From assembly GCA_951799445.1 (NCBI GenBank), contig OX637297.1:2604001-2668000 (forward strand): 64,000 nucleotides of DNA. The letters are read 5' to 3'. Below the pieces are notes generated by a model. The model worked only from the letters and a program-made list of their open reading frames with translations. It searched no databases and had not been told where the DNA came from. Origin of the DNA: Pseudisothecium myosuroides. Its lineage: Eukaryota; Streptophyta; Bryopsida; Hypnales; Lembophyllaceae. Made by a program: the position numbers and the translations under genes. How positions within the stretch are numbered: the first letter of the stretch is position 1; the number at the start of each line of letters is the position of its first letter. Positions 1-10,489 of the stretch are shown one piece after another.

Positions 1-123
1 GACTCCGTTGAGTCCCTACATCTTCCATCTTTACAAGCACAATCAACTCCTCACGGATACGGAGGAGAAGGAGTGGAAGACTCATGAGTCACTCCTAAAG
101 TATGGGGAATCGGAATCGGAAGA
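1..123 (+). repeat. Fragment of an outer LTR copy interrupted by the retrotransposon at 124
   Basis: These bases are nearly identical to 1221-1343, a stretch of the LTR-encoded gene just before and into its acidic Glu/Ser-rich tract. The match stops at 'ggaaga', where the TGTCG end of a new LTR begins. The full-length element therefore inserted into another LTR of its own family. The presumed 5-bp target duplication is gaaga (119-123); its partner cannot be checked because the far end of the 3' LTR is not in the window. Confidence 0.85.
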
Positions 124-355
124 TGTCGCAATGTGAATTTTTGTTTTTTTGTAAGTTATCTAAATTTTGGAACGGAAACCGTGATCTGGTATCCGGAATT
201 GAGCAAAAGATAACTGGAAAACCGGAAATTAACTACGGAACGGAATAGGTGACAATCCGGATTTGATCTGAATCTAAACCGGATTAGAGTTGGAACGGAT
301 CTGAGTTGGAACGGATTGGGTCAGGAACGGATTTGGTCATGATAACAGATCAGAC

Positions 356-363
356 TATAAATA
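356..363 (+). promoter_or_regulatory. TATA box upstream of the LTR-encoded gene
   Basis: TATAAATA lies in 'gactataaatagg', about 280 bp upstream of the ATG at 640 and preceded by several 'ggaacggat' repeats. An identical box stands at 9266-9273 in the 3' LTR. It is the best candidate promoter core for transcription of the LTR gene. Confidence 0.6.
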
Positions 364-639
364 GGCTGACCAATCCAGTTGCCACTCTTTTTCAAACTTT
401 GTTTGCGGAAATCGCTCTCCAGCTCGTACTTAGCTTCCCTTCCCAGCGCTTTGCTTTCTTGTTTTGTGAGTGTGTGTGTGTGCGTGTTAGTGTGTTAGGG
501 CGCGCAGCGCTTTAGTTTGTGTTGCAGGTTTAGAGGTATTCCGGTTGAGATCGGAAGAGCGAAGGTGAGAAACGGGACGTGCGGCTAGGAGAGGGAAAAG
601 TAGCCTCAGTGAGAACCCGGTTTAGCACAGCTCGTGTCC

Positions 640-2409
640 ATGCCTCAGCTCCGCAAGAGTAGAGTAGGGCCGTCCAGTTCCTCCGCATCAGAAGTTAAAC
701 TTCGGAAGGTGTGTCCGATCATTCCAGTAGACGAAAAGGAAAAGGACAAACTCATAGAGGATCTTGCCAAGATGGGCTGCGGAGGACTGATCGATAAACC
801 CTGGGGGTTTAGGGAGGAACGGATGATTCGAGAGCTGTTGGGAAGACTCTCGAATCAGTTCGACAAGACCATCCGCGGAGTTCCGGGCAGTTGGATTGAG
901 GAGATGTGGAAGGCCGTGTACGAATTCCGGTTAGGAGGTCGAGGGATGGCCACCTCGAAGGAGGGTTACACTTGGGGGAAGTTCCGGTGCAACGTGGACT
1001 CGAAGGATGGGCATGCGGTCGTAGATTGTCTGGACGACCGGCATCGCAACCTTTTGCAGTTCCTGGTTCCGATCATCCACCCGGAGAAGCCGACGCGGGT
1101 GACCATCACCATCGGGAACCTCATTTTTGGAGCCCTGAGCGGGGAACGGAAAGTGGATTGGGCCAGGGTCTTTTCCGATCTGGTCAACCGTCTAATTCCA
1201 AAGATTGGAGGAAGTAGGCCGACTCCATTGAGTCCCTACATCTTCCATCTTTACAAGCACAATCAACTCCTCACGGATACAGAGGAGAAGGAGTGGAAGA
1301 CTCATGAGTCACTCCTAAAGTATGGGGAATCGGAATCGGAAGAAGAAGAACAGGAGGAAGTATCCGGTTCCGAGGAGGAAGAAGAAGAAGAGGAGGAGCA
1401 ACACCGGCCGCAGCACAAGCGGCAGAAGACGACGCCTCCTCACCGGAGAGGAACCCCAACCCCTCCGGGTGAGACCTCCAACCCAGGGAAGAAACCGGTT
1501 TTTGAAGAACCGTGTCCTTCCGAATCGGATCCGACGGATCCGTTCCACCAGCTGATCAACATCCTAAGTGAGGTGCGAGCAGACTGGACAGTAAAGAAGT
1601 TGATTTTGAACCAGATCAGCGAACTGGTGGGAGCACCAGCGGACAGCAACCTTGCAGGAGTGGTTGCAGAGTTCATCTCCAGCCCGGATGAGATCCGGAA
1701 GCAAGAAGCGGAGATACGACGACTCCAAGAGGAGAACAAGTCGTTGAAGACGGAATTGTTGCTCCTCAAGGAAGACATGGCTACCACCCGGGAGATGGCA
1801 GAGGCTACCCGGAAAGTAGCCGAGGATGTGAAGGCCACTTTCGGGACAACCAGAGAGGCCTTCACCAAGTCCAAACTGTTTAATGAGGGGGTCCTCAAGG
1901 AGAAGAAGATATCCGGAACTAGGTTGGTCTGGATCTTGACGGACTACTCCGAGAAGGTGGAGTTGGTGATGATGGAAGCGCGAGAAGCTGCAAACCGGAT
2001 GGAGGAGAGCAGCCGAAAGCTGAACGGAGTGACGTTGTCACGGTCGTTCCATCTGTCCGATCTTTCAGTGCCCGGGTCTTTTCCGAACGTGGGCATTCAG
2101 ACGGAAGGAAAGGAGGGAACTCCCCAGTCAAAGAAGAGTGGGAGGAAGCTCGCGCACACCATCAACTTGGATTCGTCACCGGATCTCCTAGAACGTGAAA
2201 CCGGGGAGCGGAACCGGAACCTGACGGACGTCTTCGAACAGCTTGGAGCGGAACCACCTAGAAGTCCCACACTGAACCCGGGGCAGGATCAAAGTATGGA
2301 TCTAACCCCAGATCAGGGTGCGGATCAAGATCAGAGCGTGGACCAAGGCGAAGACGAAGTTATAGACGAAGGAACGGATCAAGGCGTAGATCCGGTTATG
2401 ATAGGATAG
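640..2409 (+). CDS. LTR-encoded protein of unknown function (589 aa)
   Basis: This is an uninterrupted ORF wholly inside the 5' LTR. I start it at the ATG at 640 (MPQLRKSR); the frame is open slightly upstream but only with a GTG. Residues about 20-230 form a domain shared with the ORF in the solo LTR at 42093-45598 (conserved words include MGC.GLI..PW, YPEKPTR/HPEKPTR, LSPYxFHLY, LKYG). A Glu-rich acidic tract follows (about 232-258), then a basic KRQK-type patch that could be a nuclear signal, a Pro-rich linker, a predicted coiled coil (about 350-410; IRRLQEENKSLKTELLLLKE) and an acidic tail with Asp-Gln repeats. It is not gag, pol or a recognisable envelope. The pattern WARVF..LVNRLIP..G loosely recalls plant transposon-protein domains found in Athila-like elements, but I would not assign it. 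Confidence 0.8.
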   Translation: MPQLRKSRVGPSSSSASEVKLRKVCPIIPVDEKEKDKLIEDLAKMGCGGLIDKPWGFREERMIRELLGRLSNQFDKTIRGVPGSWIEEMWKAVYEFRLGGRGMATSKEGYTWGKFRCNVDSKDGHAVVDCLDDRHRNLLQFLVPIIHPEKPTRVTITIGNLIFGALSGERKVDWARVFSDLVNRLIPKIGGSRPTPLSPYIFHLYKHNQLLTDTEEKEWKTHESLLKYGESESEEEEQEEVSGSEEEEEEEEEQHRPQHKRQKTTPPHRRGTPTPPGETSNPGKKPVFEEPCPSESDPTDPFHQLINILSEVRADWTVKKLILNQISELVGAPADSNLAGVVAEFISSPDEIRKQEAEIRRLQEENKSLKTELLLLKEDMATTREMAEATRKVAEDVKATFGTTREAFTKSKLFNEGVLKEKKISGTRLVWILTDYSEKVELVMMEAREAANRMEESSRKLNGVTLSRSFHLSDLSVPGSFPNVGIQTEGKEGTPQSKKSGRKLAHTINLDSSPDLLERETGERNRNLTDVFEQLGAEPPRSPTLNPGQDQSMDLTPDQGADQDQSVDQGEDEVIDEGTDQGVDPVMIG

Positions 2410-2574
2410 ATAGGATTTAGTTTTGTAAATATTTGTTAGTTAGGACCGGACCGGATTTGATCCGGTGTGTCTGGTCTGGATCGGATGTTTTCCAGTCTGG
2501 CCGGCTCGGCAGGGATTGAAAGTTCCGCGCGGACTTTTCGGGCCCCTTTTTGTTGACTTTTGAGTTTTAAAGTG

Positions 2575-2582
2575 TATAATAG
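2575..2582 (+). promoter_or_regulatory. Second TATA-like box downstream of the LTR gene
   Basis: TATAATAG follows 'gagttttaaagtg' 166 bp after the LTR gene's stop. The solo LTR at 56936 has TATATATAG (57679) in the matching place after its ORF remnant, and the reverse-strand solo LTR has a TTTTATATGC motif near 43000. It may be the promoter for genomic RNA, leaving the upstream box for the LTR gene. This is inference from position only. Confidence 0.35.
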
Positions 2583-3620
2583 TCAGTCTCTACGAAGGAG
2601 ACTGGGAGTCTTTTCTCTTGAGTTTTTGTACGTTTTCTATTGATTTCTTGTTGTACGTCTCTCCCGCGCGTGGCAGGGCTGTTTTGGTGAGAAGTTAGGA
2701 ACATGTATGCAGATTCTAGAAAGATTTCTCCCCTTAGTGCGTTTGTTTTGCTCTTATGTGCAGGTGAGTGGGTATTCTAAGTGTTGGGAGTGGATTTCAA
2801 TTCCTCAGCACTTCTACAGTTCACGATTCCAGGCGAGAAAACCGTTGTTAGGCTAGGCGGATAGGGAAGGAGTCCTTAGTCGCGCTAGAGCTCCTGGATA
2901 GGAAATCCGGTTGAGTGTCCGATCTCCCGTGAGGTCTCGCTGCCCTAGTTGGTAAACGGAGGAGCTTTAGTTGATGTTAGAACAAACGAGTTCACTTGTA
3001 ACCACCTAACTTCGCACGGAGGGAACTTGGCATCAAGGTCGTTGTAGTATGAGAGGATCGTATGGGGGGTCTTTGTGTGACCTACAAACCGGATCGTTGT
3101 CCGGGTGGCTGTGAGAGATCAAACCGGATCCGCACTAGTGTAGGAAGTAGTGGGTTAGAAAAGTTGGTCTTCAACCACTATAAGTCACGGAAGGAGTGGC
3201 GGGCCTGCCACTCTCAAAAGCAAGCGGCGAACCCTCTGATGGTGAAACAGAGGCAAAACTAAACCGGAGTGGAGTGAGAGTACGTGTGAGAGGACCGGAT
3301 CGGATCGGTCCAGAGAAGTTCCAGGATCAGAAATTGTAGGATCCTGGGTTGTGATAGGATTATAAGACCGAATAGCTTGACAGACCGGCAGAAATAGAGA
3401 GAGGTCTGGTCGTTGTTTTCGGTGTGTTGTTGTTTCCGTTTTTAGATCTAGGATCGGAAAGTAGAAATTGGATACTGGCTGAGCTTAAGTTGGGAATAGA
3501 GCTAGACACTTCACAGAATCTCGTGGGTTCGATCTTTAGAGTCATTTTGTTATGCTTTAGAGTGGTTTTTGGGAGTATAATAGGGAATTCACTTACTCTG
3601 TGCTACGACATGCAAAAATC

Positions 3621-3639
3621 TGGCGCCGCTGCCGGGGAT
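3621..3639 (+). promoter_or_regulatory. Primer-binding site, tRNA-Asp
   Basis: TGGCGCCGCTGCCGGGGAT matches the complement of the 3' end of plant tRNA-Asp(GTC) (TGGCGCCGTTGCCGGGGAT) with one mismatch. It lies 10 bp after the LTR end (spacer tgcaaaaatc), a spacing like that of Athila-type elements. It would prime minus-strand DNA synthesis. Confidence 0.88.
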
Positions 3640-3752
3640 TCTAAAGCTGTCAGTGTTTATTCCTAATAGCGAAGTCAGTAGTTGTTTTATTTTCTGTCTT
3701 GTCTTTTCCGGATTGAGTTTTGGTTTTTGACGAGAAACCGGATTTCGCATTC

Positions 3753-5336
3753 ATGAGAAGAAATACAGGAAGTGAAAGAAGGTTTGAACGATTGAAGAAG
3801 AATCAAGGAGAATCGTCTGGGCCTGGTTTTAGTGATCCGGGTGACCAATCGATCTTTGTACCTGCCCCTGGAGAGCAGATCGAAAGTCCGAGATCGGGAA
3901 ATACTCCGTCAACTTTTGAACGAGGATCGGAACTGGAAGGGGAAGAACCGGATTCGGAAGAAGAGGAAGTCATGACCCGGTTAAGGTACAAACGTTACAA
4001 GGGCGACGGTAGCCAAGATGTGGATGAATGGCTGTACGAGTTTGAATCGACTGCACTCGCCAACTAAGAGAATGAGGCGGCCCAGCGAAGAATCTTTCAA
4101 GGATTGCTGAAGGGGGAAGCTCTCAAATGGTACCAAGATGTTCCGGATCTGATCCGGGATAACTGGGATCAGCTGAGAACGGACTTTCTGCAAGCTTTCC
4201 GGGAAGTTGGTGGAGAAGCCAGAGCTTTGGGCCGGTTGAGCACATTGACGATGAAATCATCCGAATCCGTGCGAAGGTACGGGCTGAGAGTGAAAGCTCT
4301 CATGCAAAAGTTAACCACTGAGATTGCTCCTAGTTTGCAGGTGGAGTGGTACGTTGCCGGATTACCCGAGTCAATGGGATTCCTGATCCGACAAACGCCT
4401 CCAAGAACGCTCAGAGAGGCCATGGATGCTGCAACCAATTACGAGAATTCAGCGCAGTCACTCCGGAAGTCCCTAAAACGAAGCGAAGAGCAAGCCAGAG
4501 GAAAGGGCAAGAAAATCAACCGGAAATCGAAGCATCGAAAGAAGGTCTCAGACTCGGAAAGTACTTCTGAGTCGACCGGATCGGAAGTTTCCGATCCGAG
4601 TTCATCCAGTTCGGATGCGGAACGGAGTAGTTCACCTCCCCGACGTTCATCCAAGAAGGGGCATAGTCAAAAGACCGTTGTGAAAGTGAAGGCAGAGGAG
4701 ACGGATTCTAAGAAGGCAATCAAGAAACTCCAAGACACTTTGGAGGCGATCAAGGTCAACATCGCAGAGAACCGGAGACCAAGACGGATTGTGCCGACTT
4801 CCCGATCCAACGTCTGGTGCGGAAGGTGTGGCGAACCAGGTCATTACCCGAGCGAGTGCCAAAGAACCAACCCGAAGCACGTTCACTTCGTGTATCCTGA
4901 AGAAGAAGAGGTGTACTACAGCATGGCACCTGAGGAAGAGGAGGAAGTTTACTAGATTCAGCTGACTTATGCGAGAGGGAAAGGGATTGCTGTTCCAATC
5001 CGTTCCAACATGCTGAACCGGAATTTCCTACCCGGTCCTAGTCAAGGGGTCATGATGCAGCAACCGATGCGAGCATATCCGGATAGACAAGTGGTGATTT
5101 GTTATGGCTGTGGAGAACCAGGACACTATTCCAGTAACTGTCCTAACAAGGGAGTAGCACAAGGTGCGCCACGGATCCTTCCATGCCAGAATTGCCAGGA
5201 GTATGGAAATCCGGAGGACCAATGTCCAAAACCAGTACAGCCGCGACCTGTTTATAAGCAAGTCCAGATTCTTCCCAGGGAGCAGACCGCACTCAACTAC
5301 GGTCACTTTGCTATAACGGAGAATCCGGAGAAATGA
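3753..5336 (+). pseudogene. gag: gag (capsid and nucleocapsid), two in-frame stops
   Basis: One reading frame from the ATG at 3753 to the TGA at 5334-5336 is broken by TAA at 4065-4067 and TAG at 4953-4955. The middle part (WLYEFESTA, LLKGEALKWYQDVP, YGLRVKALMQ) matches the retrotransposon Gag capsid region. A Ser/Lys-rich linker follows, then two CCHC zinc knuckles (CGRCGEPGHYPSEC and CYGCGEPGHYSSNC). A third, CQNCQEYGNPEDQC, has Asn in place of the His and is probably degenerate. Pol begins 10 nt after the gag stop in the +1 frame relative to gag. The product would form the virus-like particle and bind RNA; this copy cannot make it whole. Confidence 0.9.
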
Positions 5337-5346
5337 CGGTGCGAAA

Positions 5347-8300
5347 ATGAAGCTGCCAGCGGTCGCAGTGAACTTTTCTCAACCGGAAGATTCCGGAGCT
5401 CCAGAGGTCACTGTGGAGATAGAAGGATGTGCGATTCCCAAGGTTCCGGTCGATGGCGGATTGGGAGTGAACCTGATGCTGGAGGATACAGCATTTGACT
5501 TGGGATTCACCACCTTCGAAGCCACGGAACAAGTCCTCAGAATGGCGGACCAGACGCGAGTGAATCCGGTCGGGAAACTTTCACAAGTTCCAACCCGGAT
5601 TGGAGGAAGGGACTACTTGCTGAATTACGTTATTATACGTGTTCATAAAAGTAGACCTTTTCCAATGTTACTCGGTAGACCCTGGTTATATTCCGCTCGA
5701 GTACTTGTGGATTGGGGAGCCAAGGAACTGGTGGTAGGAAAACCTTCCAACCGGATTCCTTGGACCACTGAGAAGCATTTAGGAGAGACGAGTGATTCAA
5801 ATGGATACACAACGGACTGGTCGGATCCGGAAGATTCCGCCACCAGTTATTTCGTGGATCCATTCGAGCACCAGTCCAAGACGAACTATGGATTTTCCGA
5901 TGTTGTGTTAGAGCATCATCCGGAAGAAATCCAGAAACCAGTGGTAGAAGATCGATCTCTGGGAGAGTTGAGTGTTCCGCTCACAGCCGAGTGGATCGCT
6001 CAACAGATCAGGATCGGAAATCTACCGGTTAGTCAGAGTGAAACAAGAGAATCCGATTGGGGAAATTTAGCTTCCTTTCCTAAGGAAGCTTACGAGGAGA
6101 AAGTCAAACCGATTGTTTCACCCACTAAGTATGAGAAGGAGAGTATTGAACCCAACAGGAGTTTCTACCTTAGTAAACTTCTGAAGGATACGGAGAAATC
6201 CGGTTATACTAAACTTCTGAAGGAGTATCTCGACGTTTTTGTTTGGGAGCCATCCAATCTGAAGGGCATTCCCCCTCATTTAGGAGAACACCGCATCGAC
6301 CTAACAAAAGGATCTGTTCCAGTTCGACAGCGACAATACCGGCTCAACCCCAAGTACTCGTTGATGGTGAAGGAGGAAATCGATCGGTTGCTGGAAGCAG
6401 GATTCATTTATCCGGTCCACAACTCTGAATGGGTTTCTCCTATTGTGGTGGTGCCAAAGAAAGTTGGAGCGGATGGGAAAGTCAAGATCCGGGTTTGTCA
6501 AGATTTCCGGAAATTGAACGCAGCCACGAAGAAGGATTACTTTTCTCTTCCGTTCACCGATCTTATTTTGGACCACGTTGCTGGCCACGATTGTTACAGT
6601 TTCTTAGACGGATTTTCCGGTTACAACCAGGTGTTCATCCGGTGGTGCGATCAACTGAAGACCACATTCACGACGGAATGGAGGACTTATGCTTTCACCC
6701 GAATGTCGTTCGGCCTGTGTAATGCACCCGGAACGTTTTAGCGACTGATGATGGATATTTTCAAGGATTTTCTTCGAAATTTCCTTGAAGTGTTCATAGA
6801 CGACTTTGCGGTTTTCAGTGACCGGGAAAGTCATCTTGAGTATTTGAGGAAGACATTCCAAAAATGCCGAGAAACCGGTTTGAAGCTACATCCGGGCAAG
6901 TGTTTTTTCGGGATGGGATCCGGAATTTTACTCAGTCATGTAGTAAGCAAGACCGGATTACAGGCTGATTTGGAGAAAGTGAGAGTGATGCTCACTTTGC
7001 TACCTCCAACTTGTGTTAAAGAAATCCGTGGATTTCTTGGATGTGTAGGATACTACCGGCGGTTCATCGACGGATATGCCAAGAGGGCTATTCCGCTCAC
7101 GGAACTTTTGAAGAAAGATACGGAATTCGTCTGGACGGAAAAGAGACAACAGGCCTTCGAAGATTTGAAGACCCAGTTGGCTAAAGCTCCGATCTTTTCC
7201 GTTCCAGATTGGACCAAGGAGTTCCATGTTACTCTCGATGCATTCGGTTGGTGTCTGGGTTCGATTCTCTGGCAGTTCGACTCAGAAAGGCGTGAGAATC
7301 CGATTTACTATGCGAGTAGACAAATGAATTTGGCAGAACGGAATTACACGACTACAGAACGAGAGGCGTTAGCAGTGGTGTATTCTTGTAAGAAGTTCCG
7401 ACACTATCTACTCGGATACAAGGTAATTTTCCACACAGATCATGATTCTTTAAAATACCTTGTCAACAAACCGGATTTGTCAAGCCGGATTGCTAGATGG
7501 ATTTTGCTTTTACAAGAGTTTGACTACGAAGTTGTAGTGAAACCGAGAAAGGCAAATGTGAATGCGGATTACTTGTCCAGACAGAGGGGCCAGAAATCCG
7601 TAGCGGATATTTCCGCTCAGTTTCCGGACGAGTTCCCAGATACTGTGGAAGATCCGGTTTTTGTAGAAAACCAGGATCTTCCTTTGGTAGAGGTCTTTCA
7701 CCTCAACAACAAAACTGTTTCAGAATATCAAGATATCATAGATTACCTAGTGAAATCTAGATACCCAGAACAGATGAGTGTAGAGGAAAAAGAAATCTTC
7801 CAAAGAAAAGTAGCTCCTTATACCCTGATTAGAGGAGTCCTTTTCAAGTTAGGAACGGATGATATTCTCCAGCGATGTCTAGAACCTACGGAACGGAAGA
7901 AAGTGATTCAAGCACTTCATGCCGGAGATTCCGGAGGACATTTTGCCTTTGTTAATACAGTGAACCGGATCCGATCAACCGGATACTGGTGGCCGTATTT
8001 ACACAGAGATGTTAGAAACTTTGTGAGGAGTTGTGATCAGTGTCAGCGGACAGGAGCACCATCTTTCCGGAATCACTGGCCGCTGACTCCTATCATTCCC
8101 CTAGCACCTTTTGAGAAATGGGGGATAGATTTTATAGGACCTATTTTTCCGGTCAGTGCACGGAAAAAGAGATACATTATTCTAGCCACGGATTACGCGA
8201 CCAAATGGGTAGAGGCCAAGGCAACACGGAAGAATGATGCGGTAACTTCAGCCAACTTTTTGTTTGAAGAAATCCTCATGCGTTTTGGACACCCATTGGA

Positions 8301-8988
8301 GTTGGTCAGCGACCAGGGAACCCATTTCCTCAATGATGTCATCGTCGACCTAACCAACAAGTATCTTATCAAGCACCGGAAGACGACTCCTTACAACCCA
8401 AAAGCGAACGGATTGACGGAACGGGCAAACGGGATAGTTGGTAAGATCTTGAACAAGATGGTTTCCGCTCACAAGACGGATTGGGATCGGAAACTACCTT
8501 CAGCAGTTCACGCGTACAACACCACAGAGAAGACCACAACCGGAAAAACTCCGTACTTTTTGGTTTTCAGTCAGGAAACAGTCCATGGAGTGGAGTTGGA
8601 GGTGGAAACATTTCGAGTCATGGCAGCTCAAAGTGCAGTATCAAGGATGGATACTCTTCCAAGACTTCTCGCCATTGAAGAACTGGAAGAAATCCGGAAT
8701 GCAGCCCTGGAAAGAACCCTGGGAGTGCAGAACAAGCGCAAGGAAGATTACGATCGGAAAATCCCAGCAGATCACGGAATCCGAGAAGGAGGTCTGGTTC
8801 TTCTCTATGACAACCGTCATAAAGATTTTCCAGATAAGTTACATACTCGCTGGATGGGACCTTTCCGAGTCAATCAAGTTTTCCAGAACGGATCTCTGCA
8901 ACTCCAGAATCTGCAAGGACAGTGGCTTGATACCCGTGTGAACGGATCGAGAGTGAAGAAGTATACCGAGGCTTCTTTGTCAGATTAG
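5347..8988 (+). pseudogene. pol: pol polyprotein (PR-RT-RH-IN), one in-frame stop
   Basis: The frame runs from the ATG at 5347 to the stop at 8988, interrupted only by TAG at 6739-6741, where related elements usually carry Gln after NAPGTF. The aspartic protease is near the N-terminus (VPVDGGLGVNLM). Reverse transcriptase follows, with PIVVVPKK, DFRKLNA, FLDGFSGYNQ, MSFGLCNAPGTF and the catalytic FIDDF. RNase H shows TLDAFG, YASRQMN, TEREALAVV and FHTDHDSL. Integrase has the HHCC zinc site (ending SCDQC) and the D,D,E residues in WGIDFIGP, LVSDQGTHF and NPKANGLTERANG. The tail GPFRVNQVFQNGSLQL is a GPY/F-type module, and no chromodomain follows. Domain order is Ty3/gypsy. The single stop and otherwise clean frame suggest a fairly young copy. 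Confidence 0.95.
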
Positions 8989-9019
8989 GATTGATAGTGT
9001 TCGCGAGGACGCTCACAGA

Positions 9020-9033
9020 TGAGGAAGGGGTAA
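9020..9033 (+). promoter_or_regulatory. Polypurine tract
   Basis: The purine run tgaggaagggg, followed by taa, lies immediately before the TGTCACA start of the 3' LTR. It is the expected primer site for plus-strand synthesis and fixes the 3' LTR start at 9034. Confidence 0.85.
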
Positions 9034-9265
9034 TGTCACAATGTGAATTTTTGTTTTTTTGTAAGTTATCTAAATCTTGGAACGGAAACCGTGATCTGGT
9101 ATCCGGAATTGAGCAAAAGATAACTGGAAAACCGGAAATTAACTACGGAACGGAATAGGTGACAATCCGGATTTGATCTGAATCTAAACCGGATTAGAGT
9201 TGGAACGGATCTGAGTTGGAACGGATTGGGTCAGGAACGGATTTGGTCATGATAACAGATCAGAC

Positions 9266-9273
9266 TATAAATA
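9266..9273 (+). promoter_or_regulatory. TATA box of the 3' LTR
   Basis: TATAAATA has the same context as the box at 356 in the 5' LTR. Any transcript from here would read into the broken copy of the LTR gene. Confidence 0.55.
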
Positions 9274-10489
9274 GGCTGACCAATCCAGTTGCCACTCTTT
9301 TTCAAACTTTGTTTGCGGAAATCGCTCTCCAGCTCGTACTTAGCTTCCCTTCCCAGCGCTTTGCTTTCTTGTTTTGTGAGTGTGTGTGCGTGTGTGTGTA
9401 TAAGGGCGCGCAGCGCTTTAGTTTGTGTTGCAGGTTTAGAAGTATTCCAGTTGAGATCGGAAGAGCGAAGGTGAGAAACGAGACGTGCGGCTAGGAGAGG
9501 GAAAGGTATCCTCAGTCAGAATCTGGTTAGCACAGTTCGTGTCCATGCCTCAGCTCCGCAAGAGTAGAGCAGGACCGTCCAGTTCTTCCGCAGTAGAAGT
9601 TAATCTCCGGAAGGTGTGTCCGATTATTCCAGCAGAAGAGAAGGAAAAGGACAACCTCAAAGCGGATCTTGCCAAGATGGGTTGCAGAGCATTGATCGAT
9701 AAACCCTGGGGGTTTAGGGAGGAACGGTGTCGTGGTGAGAGGGGTGCGCTTAGAGAACACGCAAAGTGTCTGGCTGCTAGTTGTAGAGTTTCAATGGTGA
9801 TTCTTCTAACTTGTATCTTCTTTTGGTCTTCAAAGTTTTCGAAGTCTTCAAACTTGAATCTTCACTCGATCTTCACCCATCCTATCATGTGGTGGCTCTA
9901 AAGGGTCTGGGTAAGGGTGTGTAATAAAAAACAAGTTTTTGGACGGGTAAAACGGGACAACAGAACACAAGCTGTCGTCCGGATGATGGGCTCCTAAACT
10001 TCAAATTCACTGGTCAACTGGTCATTAATCCAGCCTCACCAATGAGAGCGACATAAGATTCGACCATGTGGGTGATCAATCCCACTTCGTCGCCCACAAC
10101 ACAAAAAGAGGCTAGTTGGATACCCAAATAGCTTGCAACAAGTTTACAATGCACAATTGAATGCAACAATCCTCCAAAGCTGGATTAGAACAACAATTAA
10201 AGACAACGGGCCTCCAAAGCTGGCCAGGAATGACAAAGCCACAAGCCACAACACACAGATAGGTCCTCGACATGTACGGTCCTTGAATCTTCAAACCTTC
10301 ATATCTTGGACTCTTCAAGTCTTCAAGTCTCCCAAAGAAATATAGAAAGAAGTATGAAACTACAATCTAGTATGACTGCGTTCTTTGATCTACTCCCAAA
10401 TATGACTCCAAGCTCCAAATGCTAAGTGCAATAGCAATTTGGAAAGTTAATAAGATAAACTAACACCCCTCAAAATCTCAATTTAAACT

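Larger units (their letters stand above)
124..3610 (+). repeat. 5' LTR, 3487 bp, carrying an ORF
   Basis: It starts TGTCGCAATG and ends TGCTACGACA, giving 5-bp terminal inverted repeats TGTCG/CGACA. The start is matched at 9034, directly after the polypurine tract, and the end lies 10 bp before the primer site. It holds a TATA box (356), an intact ORF (640-2409) and about 1.2 kb of non-coding sequence after the ORF with a second TATA-like box (2575). At 3.5 kb it is far longer than usual gypsy LTRs. Confidence 0.93.

Noticed and set aside
306..515. 69-aa frame upstream of the LTR gene as a separate gene
   Set aside because: It overlaps the TATA box and microsatellite, changes frame-length between the two LTRs and has no protein-like composition.
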